64,000 bases of DNA from CAZEHS01 sp964424355 (GTDB taxonomy: Bacteria > Bacillota > Clostridia > Peptostreptococcales > Acidaminobacteraceae): positions 62,001 through 126,000 of the forward strand of contig CAYRIO010000002.1 of NCBI GenBank assembly GCA_964424355.1, in the 5' to 3' direction. Positions 44,345 through 54,700 of the stretch are shown here, piece by piece. Numbering within the stretch: the stretch's first letter is position 1; the number at the start of each line of letters is the position of its first letter. The position numbers were made by a program, and so were the translations under genes. Under the pieces are notes generated by a model, which was not told the origin of the DNA, made no database searches, and saw nothing but the letters and a program-made list of their open reading frames with translations.

Positions 44345-44872
44345 ATGCCAAATAACCTGGGCGAGATTTACACCTACCTGAATACCAATCTGCTGGATGG
44401 CGAGCTGGAAGGCATCGATGGGGTGATTGGGTACCTGGAAGAATGCCAGCAGAAAATTTCGGAAAAGTTTCCGATTGAGGCTCCGATCCTATCCGTGATA
44501 CTTGAATCGGATACCATTGCGGTACCTGTGGATATGCGGCAGTTGGTGAAGATTGTCGTTGATGATAACCGGATCCAGCCAAAAGAAGTTTGGGGTGGTA
44601 CTATCTACCTGCCTGCCGGATACCAAACCAAGACGGCTAAGGTGTATTATCACCGGAAGCCTACGGTCCTGGACCCACTTAACCTGAGCCAGGTGCCCGA
44701 TGTTGATTCTAAGTTCTTCAATATTATGGCGGACTACGCGGCCCAACGTTACTATTTGGCAGACGATGATGAAGATATGCGGGCAAAGTTTGAAAAAGCA
44801 TTCTGGGATGGAATGACGGCTTTCTCGGGTACCGGTAAGGTGAGGGAAAGCAATTACACGAATGTGTGGTAG
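44345..44872 (+). CDS. head-tail adaptor-like protein
   Basis: 175 residues. The position after capsid and the features VPVDMRQLVKIVVDD and YYADDDEDM-like C-terminal helices (ADYAAQRYYLADDDEDMRAK) fit gp4/adaptor-type connector proteins that extend the portal ring. Assignment is by context and weak resemblance. Confidence 0.55.
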   Translation: MPNNLGEIYTYLNTNLLDGELEGIDGVIGYLEECQQKISEKFPIEAPILSVILESDTIAVPVDMRQLVKIVVDDNRIQPKEVWGGTIYLPAGYQTKTAKVYYHRKPTVLDPLNLSQVPDVDSKFFNIMADYAAQRYYLADDDEDMRAKFEKAFWDGMTAFSGTGKVRESNYTNVW

Positions 44873-44910
44873 CTAAATTTAACAGAACATGAAACGGGGG
44901 TGATGCCGGG

Positions 44911-46776
44911 ATGGAACGATATCAATTGACACTGCCGCTACCCACCGGGGGCATTAATCTGGTGGATGACAGCCTGATAGCTGACAATGAAGCAGCAGAA
45001 GGGACGATTAACATTTCCTTCAAGGACGGCATCCCCCAGACACGAAAGGGCTATGTAAAAAGTAGCCCTTTTAATTTTGCATCAGATGCAAAATCACTAT
45101 TCATGCACCGGACCGCAGGGGCTAAGACAAAACTTGTGGCATCCGGAGGAAAGATAAAGAAGCAGGCAGGGGCAAGCTTTACGGATATAACGGGTGCGGT
45201 ATCATCTGATGTGGTTGAAACACAGTTGTATCCCTGTACGGTAGGCGCGGCCCATTACCCCACCCTGGTGCTTGCAGACGGCGGGGCCGGATCACTGGCA
45301 GCGGGTACCTATTATTACCGGATTGCCGCCATTACTGCCAACGGTCAAACGGATCCGTGCCCTGAGGTGGGTGCGACTGTGGCGGCCAGCAAAGCAATCA
45401 CACTGACATGGAAAAAGATCCAGGGGGCAACGAGCTATAAGATCTACGGCCGGACCCAGAACGCAGAACTGCTGATGCAGACCATTGCCAGCGGGGACAC
45501 CCTGACCTGGACAGATACCGGATCGGTAACGCCATCCGGCGCCATGCCCCCCACCAATGCGACCGCTTCAGCCTTCACAGACAAGCTGTTTATCTTGGAT
45601 GGGACAACCTATCAATATTACGATGCAGAGGGAAACGCCTTGGCAGCAGTAAAGCCACGGTCCCCATCATCTGAAGAGGCCGAGACTTATGGCCTTAATG
45701 TGCTGATTACAACCCCTGATGAGGTCAACAAACAGAAATTCATCCTAAATGACGATGAGCGGATATGGGTGTCGGGATATGGGAAGATTGTTCGAATATC
45801 TCACCTGCAACAGCCGGATTATTTCCCATCAAACCAGGTATGGAAGCTGGAAGAGGATTGTACAGGCATGGGGAGATTTATGGGCGAGGTTATACTGTTC
45901 ACTGATAACACAGCAACACTGATCAGCGGGAAAACCCCTAACTGGGAACTGCCAGAGAAGTATGAGTACATCAAATTGCCTGGAGGATATGGCTGTTCTG
46001 CACACCGTAGCATATCGGTTGGGAACAATGCAGCTTACTGGGCGAATAAATCTGGTGTGTACCGGTACAGGTACTTGCCATCGGGCTATTCAATTCCGGA
46101 ATGTGTGAGTGAGTTTGAGGCATCGGATGGACATAAGCGCACCATCAAGAAATGGATTTCCGAAGTTACCGATTGGACGAAGGTCTATGCCGTATTCCTC
46201 GACCAGGAGTACCGGTTACACCTGGGTGGCGGAAAGGTTGCGGTATTTGATACCTTGGGCAGCACCTGGGCGCTATTCGAATACGACCGTGAATTCCGGT
46301 GCGGGCTGGTGGACCAGAACACCCTGTATTATGCAGGTCCGTATCTGTGGCAGATGGACTATGTGAATGATCCAAGCCTGAATACGGATGGGCTCAGTGA
46401 TGACGGGGTAGCCATTACCTTCAAAATAAAGTCGAAGTTCTTTGATTTTGGGAAGGCAGCCAATAAGAAACGCTTCAGAAAGCTGTATGCAACCCTCTAC
46501 ACGGAACTGACAAGCTATGACATTGATCTGATCATGAACCTGGACAATGAGTATCAGACTATATCCAACCAGATCACGAACATGGTGGCCAGGTTTGGCG
46601 AGATGCGGTTTGGTGAGCGGCTCAACTTCTCAAAGACCAACCTGAACTATCCGGTGAAAATAAACCACCGGGGCAAGAAATACAATTTGCAATATGAACT
46701 GGTGTGCGATCAGCTGAACATGGCATTCACCCTGATATCGCTGGTGCTGATGCTTAAAGTAAAGGAGTTGAAATAG
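44911..46776 (+). CDS. tail accessory/nozzle-like beta-propeller protein
   Basis: 621 residues, beta-rich. It opens with LPLPTGGINLVDDSLI, holds an Fn3-like unit (YYYRIAAITANGQ ... SYKIYGRT, about 130-210), then propeller-like repeats (DERIWVSGYGKIVRIS, NAAYWANKSGVYRY). Position and architecture match the tail hub of podoviruses (P22 gp10 and T7 gp12-type proteins). The exact role is inferred. Confidence 0.6.
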   Translation: MERYQLTLPLPTGGINLVDDSLIADNEAAEGTINISFKDGIPQTRKGYVKSSPFNFASDAKSLFMHRTAGAKTKLVASGGKIKKQAGASFTDITGAVSSDVVETQLYPCTVGAAHYPTLVLADGGAGSLAAGTYYYRIAAITANGQTDPCPEVGATVAASKAITLTWKKIQGATSYKIYGRTQNAELLMQTIASGDTLTWTDTGSVTPSGAMPPTNATASAFTDKLFILDGTTYQYYDAEGNALAAVKPRSPSSEEAETYGLNVLITTPDEVNKQKFILNDDERIWVSGYGKIVRISHLQQPDYFPSNQVWKLEEDCTGMGRFMGEVILFTDNTATLISGKTPNWELPEKYEYIKLPGGYGCSAHRSISVGNNAAYWANKSGVYRYRYLPSGYSIPECVSEFEASDGHKRTIKKWISEVTDWTKVYAVFLDQEYRLHLGGGKVAVFDTLGSTWALFEYDREFRCGLVDQNTLYYAGPYLWQMDYVNDPSLNTDGLSDDGVAITFKIKSKFFDFGKAANKKRFRKLYATLYTELTSYDIDLIMNLDNEYQTISNQITNMVARFGEMRFGERLNFSKTNLNYPVKINHRGKKYNLQYELVCDQLNMAFTLISLVLMLKVKELK

Positions 46777-48162
46777 ATGCTTGGACAAATCAGTTTGAAG
46801 CATGATTATGCGGATAGATCCATGTTGGACCCTGTACGTTGGAATGCTGATCAGTTGGCTCTGGAGACGGCTATCAATAAGCTGGTGAGCAGTGTGGCAG
46901 ATGGAGATTCCGGAGCGGATTCCATGGCTATGACTCCAATTGCTGAACTTGGTGAGGCTAATCGAGTGCAGACGGTGGTTGAGGCCCTGGTGACGGTGCT
47001 GAGGGGAACTGCGGGTGGTACCGGAGCCGATTTTATCAAATCGCAGGCGGTTTCGGGCCTTGCAGGGGATACGGTTCATGCCCTGATTGTAGCTCTTAAA
47101 GCTTATGTGGATACCCACAAGGACAGTGACGATCATGATGAACGGTATTTTACAGAGGCAGAAATTACGGCACTGTTCGCTGCAGCATTGTCGGCTGAAA
47201 ATGACAAGGTAACAGCGATTGGTAATCGAAACACAGCTGATGAACTGGCGCTTGAAACACATAAGGGGTCCGACGACCATGATTTACGGTACTACATGAA
47301 GAATGCAGTGGACGCATTTATCAATTCCACAATGACGGCAATAAACAGCGTAGCGGATTTTCTAACTGCGCATAAGATAAGTACAGACCATGATAATAGG
47401 TATATCGCCAGAGACAATACTTTAGGGTTTGTCCCAACAAACGGCGGGCACCCCGCAACAAAAGCGTATGTTGACGGTGTTTTGGCGGGTGCAACATTGG
47501 GGGCCATTGCCGACGGTTCTATCGAAGAGATTAAGATCGGACCAACCCTGCTTGCAACTATCCACGCTCCGGCAGAGGATATCGGGGATATTACGGCACT
47601 TACCACTACAGCAAAGACTGACTTGGTAGCCGCAATCAACGAGGTAAACGCTAAACCCACAACCCCGGGTTCTGGGAGTGTAACAAATGACATGCTTGCG
47701 GCAGAGATTAAGCCGGGGCTACTCTCTGCACTTACCACAACTGCTAAGGGAACCTTTGTCGCGGCAATTAATGAGCTGGTAACGGCCCTTGGTACGAAGC
47801 TGGCATCTGCAAGCTACACTGCGGCTGATGTGTTTGCGAAGGCAAAATCAATCAATACCGCAAGCAACTTGGACGGAGCTAATGCGTTTGGGCTTTCTTG
47901 GTTTATGGCTTGGAAGGCGTATGCGGGTACAGTCATATTTGACGCATCGGCAGGCACTTCACCGACAGGATCAGCGGTAAGTAGTGCTACCCCCGCGCAA
48001 GCGTGGCAAGCGTCATACCCCACATTGATGGGGTGGAATGGTGCAACCACATTTGGCGTTCGTGTAGACAGCGCACGGGTCGCTGATAAAGCGGCAAACA
48101 TTACGGTATCTTCTTCAGCGGCATCTGGCGGTGTGGACGGAGATATTTGGATAACCTACTAA
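46777..48162 (+). CDS. tail fibre protein with repeated DHDxRY motifs
   Basis: 461 residues. Three repeats share HKxSxDHDxRY (SDDHDERYF, SDDHDLRYY, STDHDNRYI), and two share LTTTAK ... VAAINE, both typical of trimeric phage fibres. NGGHPATKAYVDG is a common fibre segment. It starts immediately after the previous stop codon. Confidence 0.8.
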   Translation: MLGQISLKHDYADRSMLDPVRWNADQLALETAINKLVSSVADGDSGADSMAMTPIAELGEANRVQTVVEALVTVLRGTAGGTGADFIKSQAVSGLAGDTVHALIVALKAYVDTHKDSDDHDERYFTEAEITALFAAALSAENDKVTAIGNRNTADELALETHKGSDDHDLRYYMKNAVDAFINSTMTAINSVADFLTAHKISTDHDNRYIARDNTLGFVPTNGGHPATKAYVDGVLAGATLGAIADGSIEEIKIGPTLLATIHAPAEDIGDITALTTTAKTDLVAAINEVNAKPTTPGSGSVTNDMLAAEIKPGLLSALTTTAKGTFVAAINELVTALGTKLASASYTAADVFAKAKSINTASNLDGANAFGLSWFMAWKAYAGTVIFDASAGTSPTGSAVSSATPAQAWQASYPTLMGWNGATTFGVRVDSARVADKAANITVSSSAASGGVDGDIWITY

Positions 48163-48177
48163 TGGCGGGGTGGCGAC

Positions 48178-49389
48178 ATGGCGTTTAAAGCAAAATTTCC
48201 ACAAGCTAATTACTCAGTGACCACGCCCGAAGTTGCTATGACTCTTGTGGAGTATGAAGAAAACCATCTGCACGGTGGGCACAAAGCCGCCATGACCCCC
48301 AATGGAGATGCATTTGTTATCCTACGGGATAATGGTACGGTGTATCTCAGAAAAAGGACTGCGACTGGTGCTAAAAGCACGATAGCCTCATGGGTGTCCC
48401 CGGGAAGTGGTGCCATTGATACTGATGGGACATATCTCTATTTGGTGGTCACGTTTGCTACCACGGCTAAGTTTTATAAACTAGACCAAGCTGGAAATAT
48501 CCTCATCCAGACGGACGTGTGCCCGGGCCAAAATTCAATGGACCTAACATGCGACATAAAGATTTCAGCTACAGGCAAGCTGTGCATGACGTTTGGCATA
48601 AAGAACGCCACACGACCAAACTCATTTAACGTGGGGGTAAGCATCTCTATAAATGGGGGCACCACATGGAGTGCCTGGGAAAACTTAACCACGCATACAA
48701 GCGCATATATGTATTCTGGTTACGCAACAATTGTATTCAAGGCCGATGGAAACCCATACATCGTCTATCAGTATTCATATAGCAACACACCAACATACAC
48801 CCTGTATTCAAGGTCGCACAACGGTTCTGCGTGGGGTGCCGCAGTAGTTATTATGACAAGCTCCACGGAGAGTTACGAGTATCCGAAGTTAACTAAAACA
48901 CCAGACAATAGGATACATCTTGTGCACTGTACTGGTGGAAATGGGTACGTTGAGTACCGGTATTCCACAGACCATGGTGTGACGTGGAGTTCCGCTGTGA
49001 GGATTGACCCCAGTTACGCATTTCAGTATGCCCCAGATTTAACCTACGACGCTGACGGTAATCTGTACATCTTGTGGATTGCACTAAAGAATGGCTATAA
49101 CATTGGAGAAAGAGACGTTAGAATTATAAAATTCAATGGCTCGTGGGGGGCAATAACAGACATAACGAACAGCAAAACCTCCCGGCAATACGCGCACTTT
49201 TGCAGGGGGTTCACCAACTTCACATCGGCCCCGCCACTCGTGTTCAATTTAAGTTACACGAGCCTGATGTTCTGGGGAACGTGGTTCACTGGTGGATGGG
49301 TTCCAACAAAGGTGTGGGTGAAGGTGGCGGGCACTTGGAGGTTAGGAACCGTGTACGCAAGAATGGGCGGCGTATGGAAGGCTGTATAA
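48178..49389 (+). CDS. sialidase-like (BNR/Asp-box) beta-propeller tailspike
   Basis: 403 residues. Asp-box units SINGGTTWSAW and STDHGVTWSSA and similar blades indicate a sialidase-type propeller. The C-terminal KVWVKVAGTWRLGTVYARMG resembles receptor-binding ends of phage fibres. It probably recognises or trims a surface glycan. Catalytic sialidase residues could not be confirmed. Confidence 0.7.
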   Translation: MAFKAKFPQANYSVTTPEVAMTLVEYEENHLHGGHKAAMTPNGDAFVILRDNGTVYLRKRTATGAKSTIASWVSPGSGAIDTDGTYLYLVVTFATTAKFYKLDQAGNILIQTDVCPGQNSMDLTCDIKISATGKLCMTFGIKNATRPNSFNVGVSISINGGTTWSAWENLTTHTSAYMYSGYATIVFKADGNPYIVYQYSYSNTPTYTLYSRSHNGSAWGAAVVIMTSSTESYEYPKLTKTPDNRIHLVHCTGGNGYVEYRYSTDHGVTWSSAVRIDPSYAFQYAPDLTYDADGNLYILWIALKNGYNIGERDVRIIKFNGSWGAITDITNSKTSRQYAHFCRGFTNFTSAPPLVFNLSYTSLMFWGTWFTGGWVPTKVWVKVAGTWRLGTVYARMGGVWKAV

Positions 49390-49401
49390 AGGAGGGATTC
49401 T

Positions 49402-49707
49402 ATGTATGTTCGGATAGCAAACACAGGTGTAGGGTTTGAAACGTACCAAGAACAGGTGGATGCGGGGATGGGACTTCATCACTTACATGGGAATTACTAT
49501 TCTCTAACGTCAAAGAAACCCACCCCAGAGGAGATATGCCGCATGTTCGGGTATGTCCCGGTGCAAGAATCCGAGGTTTATCCCCCGGCACCAATTGTTG
49601 TAGTTCCTGAACCGCCATCCTTGGCTGACAGGTTAAGTGTAGTAGAGGCTCAAAACGCTGAGTATTCGGCAATAATTGAAGACGCAATCATGCGGGGGGT
49701 ATTGTAA
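49402..49707 (+). CDS. hypothetical tail-region protein
   Basis: 101 residues with a Pro-rich hinge (YPPAPIVVVPEPP) and a helical C-terminus. It precedes an XkdX-like peptide, as fibre-associated genes often do. The stop overlaps the next ATG (TAATG). Confidence 0.6.
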   Translation: MYVRIANTGVGFETYQEQVDAGMGLHHLHGNYYSLTSKKPTPEEICRMFGYVPVQESEVYPPAPIVVVPEPPSLADRLSVVEAQNAEYSAIIEDAIMRGVL

Positions 49708-49856
49708 TGGCTACAGCAGTAGAGGTTTTCATGGCTAAGAGAATCATCGCAGACCCCAGCAAGTATACAACAGTCGTAATGACAAGACCGGACTTAAAGG
49801 ACGGGATTGATGAGTATCTCACGTCAATTGGAAGGGGTGATCTGATTGGCAGCTAA
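49707..49856 (+). CDS. XkdX-like small protein
   Basis: 49 residues (MAKRIIADPSKYTTVVMTRP near the middle). Small XkdX-family proteins of this size lie at the end of tail fibre modules; function unknown. Its end overlaps the next gene by 11 bases. Confidence 0.5.
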   Translation: MATAVEVFMAKRIIADPSKYTTVVMTRPDLKDGIDEYLTSIGRGDLIGS

Positions 49857-51720
49857 TCAATCGATTATTTCAAAAGCAAAGAGCGCATGGGCGGCAGCAT
49901 CGGCCAAAGGAGACAGCGCCGGTATGGCCAAGGCTCACGCGGCGGCAGAATCCGAACGGGCGAAAGACGGATACTCTGGGGGCAGTGATGGGAGCGCGAA
50001 GGTATCGCTTGCCTCAAAGAGCACGACAAGCAATTCAAGCTCTAAAACCCCTGGAACGGTTTCCATTAGTTCCTCGACCGGCGGCACAAAGAAAGTTAGC
50101 TCCACTGATGGGCTGAACCAGCAGGAGAAATCGATATACTTGGGAGCGACCCTCCCCAAAGACGGCAAAAGCTATGCGTATACCGATGATTATGGCTTTG
50201 AACATGTTGGCGACCAGGCACAGGCGCTGGCATATTCGGGTAATGGAAAGACCTTCGAATATAACGGCGCATCTGGTGGCGGCTATGCCAGGGATGCAAA
50301 CGGAAACCGGGCCATGATGGGGCTGGATGGATCAGTAGATTACGGGAATGCCCCATTGGACGACAAGGGGAATATCATTCGGTATAAAGCCGCTGGAACC
50401 TTTTCGAATGTAGCAAACAGCGGATCAAAAGAAAACACGAACACGCTGGCATTTAGCAATGAACCCACGCCTCAAGGCAGTGCATCATTGAACACGGTGT
50501 CTAACTCCGGTGATTCACAATCCATCATCAAGCAGGCCCAGGCAGCCTGGGCAAAGGCGAATCAAAATGGAGATACCGCAGGGATGGAAGCCGCCCACGC
50601 AACAGCTGAAAAGGCCCGTGCATCGATGGGCTATTCCGGCGGTACGGACGGTACGAAATACAATGCGTTCCAGACAGTTCAGAATGAAGCGGTTCCAGCA
50701 TCTACATTTTCCGGTTCAGGATACGGTGGGATGGACCAGACGGAGTATATGGATACGTTGATGAAAAAAGCCAAGAGCGGCGTGAATCAGTCCGCAAATA
50801 CGCAATATTCATCGATTCAACAGAACCTGGACGATGTGCTCTCTCAACTGGATGCTGAAAAGAGCACCCTTGACCCGACGTACCAAGATGCACTTGGATC
50901 CATCAAAGCCCGGGAGTTTTCATCTTCGGAAGCAGCCAAAGAACTGATGAACCAAAGCGGGTGGAACACGACCAACAGCGGACTATCCATTGGCGAACTG
51001 AACAAAATCAGTATGCAGTCCAGCGACCAACAGGCATCTGCCAAAGAGGACCTGGTAAAGGCCCTTGAGGATGTAGTGAGGCGCAGCACCCTGGCACAGA
51101 CCAAAGCCTCCAATGAAGAATTGGCCGTTGATCAGTGGAAAGCACAGGCTCTGGCAACTGCTCAGGCAGATGCGCTGATTCAGGCAGACAGCCGGAACTA
51201 TGGGCAGTATACGGACAACCGGAATTTTGGCCTTCAGAGTGATCAGTTTGATTTTACAAAACAGAACGCTGATAGGACATACGATAGAGGCGTTGTGGAG
51301 AGTGACCGGAACAGTCTGCTTCAACAGGCCCAGCTCGAATGGCAAAAGGCAACCGACCAGCGGGATTATGACAGGGGTGTACTGGAAAGCAATACTGCTT
51401 TGAAGCTTGCGGCAGCCAAGGCGGCTAAGAGTGGTTCCGGAAGCGGATCTTCAGGGGCAAAAGTATCAGAATCTCAGCTGAATACCTTGATGAACAATTT
51501 CAACAAAGCAATCACCTCGAATCCATATTTCAAATACGATTACAGCAACGATAAGCAGGCAGCATATACAACGCCTGCTCAGAAAAAGACGATTTTGGAT
51601 AACTACATTGCGAATCTGATGTCTAAAATTAATGCGGGTGCAATTGATCCTGCAACTGGTCAGGCGATGCTCAGTTATGTTGAGAAAACACCGGAGTACA
51701 TGTCGTTAATCGGCCAATAG
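49846..51720 (+). CDS. internal virion/ejection protein with duplicated N-terminal motif
   Basis: 624 residues, Gln/Ala/Ser-rich and largely helical after residue 300. The motif SII(S/K)xAxxAW ... DxAGMxxAHAxAExxRAxxGYSGG occurs twice (about 5-45 and 225-265). No classical tape measure is present, so this and the next gene are the likely internal ejection proteins of a podovirus. The TTG start at 49846 follows AAGGGGTGA and lies inside the XkdX-like gene. Confidence 0.6.
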   Translation: MAANQSIISKAKSAWAAASAKGDSAGMAKAHAAAESERAKDGYSGGSDGSAKVSLASKSTTSNSSSKTPGTVSISSSTGGTKKVSSTDGLNQQEKSIYLGATLPKDGKSYAYTDDYGFEHVGDQAQALAYSGNGKTFEYNGASGGGYARDANGNRAMMGLDGSVDYGNAPLDDKGNIIRYKAAGTFSNVANSGSKENTNTLAFSNEPTPQGSASLNTVSNSGDSQSIIKQAQAAWAKANQNGDTAGMEAAHATAEKARASMGYSGGTDGTKYNAFQTVQNEAVPASTFSGSGYGGMDQTEYMDTLMKKAKSGVNQSANTQYSSIQQNLDDVLSQLDAEKSTLDPTYQDALGSIKAREFSSSEAAKELMNQSGWNTTNSGLSIGELNKISMQSSDQQASAKEDLVKALEDVVRRSTLAQTKASNEELAVDQWKAQALATAQADALIQADSRNYGQYTDNRNFGLQSDQFDFTKQNADRTYDRGVVESDRNSLLQQAQLEWQKATDQRDYDRGVLESNTALKLAAAKAAKSGSGSGSSGAKVSESQLNTLMNNFNKAITSNPYFKYDYSNDKQAAYTTPAQKKTILDNYIANLMSKINAGAIDPATGQAMLSYVEKTPEYMSLIGQ

Positions 51721-51732
51721 GGAGAGGTGCGC

Positions 51733-54700
51733 ATGGGTATTAAGGATTATGCAAATGGATTACTTAAGCAGCGACAGGAAGCGGCACAGCGACAGGTACA
51801 GGCCGCCAACACTCATCAGGCTTATAAAAGCGTTGAAAAACAGCAGGATGCACTTGAATCCGGGCGTATTACCAGCCTGGTTGCCCTGAGGGCAAAGAAT
51901 GAAGCGAAGCGGAAGGCGGAAACCCTGCGAACGATGAGCCCCAGCCAGACGATGAACGTGGGGTTTAATGAATCGAAGGTGAGGCTTGCTCCGGAAGAGC
52001 AGGCAAAGATAGATGCACGAAACGCGGCTCTGGTGGATACAAAACCCGGAGCCTTTGTTTATGGGGCGTTTGAAGGTATGGCGAGCCCCATGAAAGCTGT
52101 TGGGAATTTGCTGGGCTATAAGGAGACCAATCAGGAACGCTCCCTGGTAGCTTTAGCTGCAAAGAATAAACTGGCATCGCAGATGGATGTATCGAAAGGC
52201 ATGGGTGCCCCGCAGATCATAACAGGACATTCGCTGGGTATGGAGGGGGCCGGTAAACTGGCCGGTTCCCTGATACCTTTCAGTGCTGCTGAACAGGTTG
52301 CCGGAAAAGTTTTGACAAAGGTTGCACCCAAGCTGGCCGGCATGGCCCGTAATGTTACCCGGGGCGCAATGGCGGGCTCTGCCATTCAGGGGCTTGATTC
52401 GGCGGGACAAGGAAAGAGCGCCGGAGAGGTAGCATCAGACGTGGCCCTTGGCGCAGTGATGGGCGTTGGCGCGGACGTTGGCCTTGGATACCTGGGAAAG
52501 GCAATCAGCCGGATACGGGCGGGAAGCAAGGCAGCTGATGTAATAGCGGACATGGCCCAATCAGAACCGACCGTGAAGGTATCTATTGAAGAAGAACTTG
52601 GCTTGCCAAAGGGATCCACATGGGCAGAAATTGAGACCAAACTGGAGCGGGAAGCACAGGCTGAGGATTATTACCGAAGCATGGAGGACATGCAGGAGAA
52701 GGCACAGCAATCAGCAGGTAAACCTACTATTCAGGATGAACTTGGGCTTCCAAAAGGCATGAGCGCTCAGGAGTACCAGGTACAGCTGCAGCGTGATCTG
52801 CAAAACGCGGATGTAGAAAACTATTACAAACAGTTTGAGGACCAACCAATTCCACCGACTGCCACTGAAATTCCGGTGAGCCCGACTAAACCAACAATAC
52901 AAGAAGAGTTGGGGCTGCCAAAAGGGATGAGCGCAGAAGCGTACCAGGAGAAGCTGAAGAAGGATATGCTGGCGGATGAGGCGGACAGGTATTATAAGCA
53001 TTTGGAAGCTGGAGGCAACCCAGTTGACTTCAAACCCTATCAGGTGGATAATGGAAACATAAATCCATCCGAAGGGGTGAACATCCATGGACGAACCAAC
53101 CTTTCTGAGACGCCGGAATTTCGATCAGGAACTGAAGGATGGCAAGATAACCCAAGAAGAATACCAGAGTTTGACTACGTACCAGAGCACACCGGAGCAG
53201 GCCGCCGTGATGCAGAAATTCTACGAAGACTTGCAAAAAAGGAAGTTAGAGCGTACAAAGTAAAAGGAGATCCAAACGCTAACCAGGTTGATGGCTTCAT
53301 TAAAGATGATGTATTTCACTACAATAAGGATTCCAATGAGAGTGTGGCGTTCGTTGGGTCGCATGAGATGTATCATGATATCAAAACCGTTAACCCGGCC
53401 CACGCCGATGAATTCGCGCATATTGAGAATGAGTTGGCGGATGGTTCCTTTTCCTGGATGCTCGATGATTTTATAAATACCCATTATGATAATCCGAAAA
53501 GCCAGGCGTACCTCCGGAATAACCGAAAGTGGGCTGCTGAAGAAATGCTTGCAAATGTTACCGGGGACATAGTAGACGGCATCGCCAATGGCAGCAATAT
53601 GGTTAACAAGTATGATCCTCAGCTGGTACGCATGGTATCTGACGGCATTGAATCCATTCAAGGTATAAAACTATCGGAACTCACGAAAGATCTTCCTAAA
53701 GGCACCTCACCAGGTGTCTTTTCTAATGGAGCCAGTATTCAAAATGAACTGGGTCTTAACCCGGGATTTATTCCGGATGCGCCGACAGCAAGACCCATCG
53801 CCCCCTATTTGAAACCACCAACAAAACCAGCATTGCCAAACATTCAATCCGAGCTGTTCCCTGCACAGCTAAAGATCGATCCCAAAACAGAGTTTGTTCC
53901 AACCCGGAGTTTAGTAGCCCTAAAGGCTAAATCGGATGCAGAGAAAGCGCTTAGGATCAGTGGGGGTTTTCCGGGAGAGACACCACTCAAGGCATCCAGT
54001 GAGATTACGACAAGCGAGAAGATGAGACCCAGCTTAGTGGAACTGAGAGACAGAAACGGAGCCGTAAGAGAAGCACAGGAGCAACTGAGGCCGTCGTTGA
54101 CCAATACGAAGAATCAGGTTCCAAAGGCTCAGAACATGGGTGAAGTGGTTATGAGGGCGCCTAATTATAAGGATGTTGGGACGGCTGAAAGATGGACAAC
54201 CGATGTGTACAGAGTATTCCAGAAAGTGTTTGGTCAGGATTATGATGTTGTGAAACGATTTGTGCTGGATCCGTTTGATGCTGCCAAGAAGGCCCGGGTG
54301 CAGGATGAAAAAGTGCTGACAGATGCGCTTAAGAAGGATATTGTGGATGGACTTGGCATCAAGAAGGGGTCTAAGGAATCAGCCCTGGTGATGCGGTATG
54401 GTGAGGGGCATTTGGTGGACGATGAACTGCTGAAGGAAGTGGGCTATGACAAAGCAGATAAAATCAAGGCCGCAGATCAGTGGTTCAGGGCCCAGTACGA
54501 CAAGCTGATTGAAGAAATCAACGCGCCGAGGATTGCCCAAGGGAAAACTCCTATACCGAAGCGGCAGGATTATTACCGTCACTACATTGAAATGAGTGAT
54601 GCATTTTCAGGGATTAAGAACATATTTGATACAACTGCGCAAATTTCACCTAAATTGGTCGGGCTTTCAGAGTACACGCGGCCTGGTGAAAAGTGGGCAG

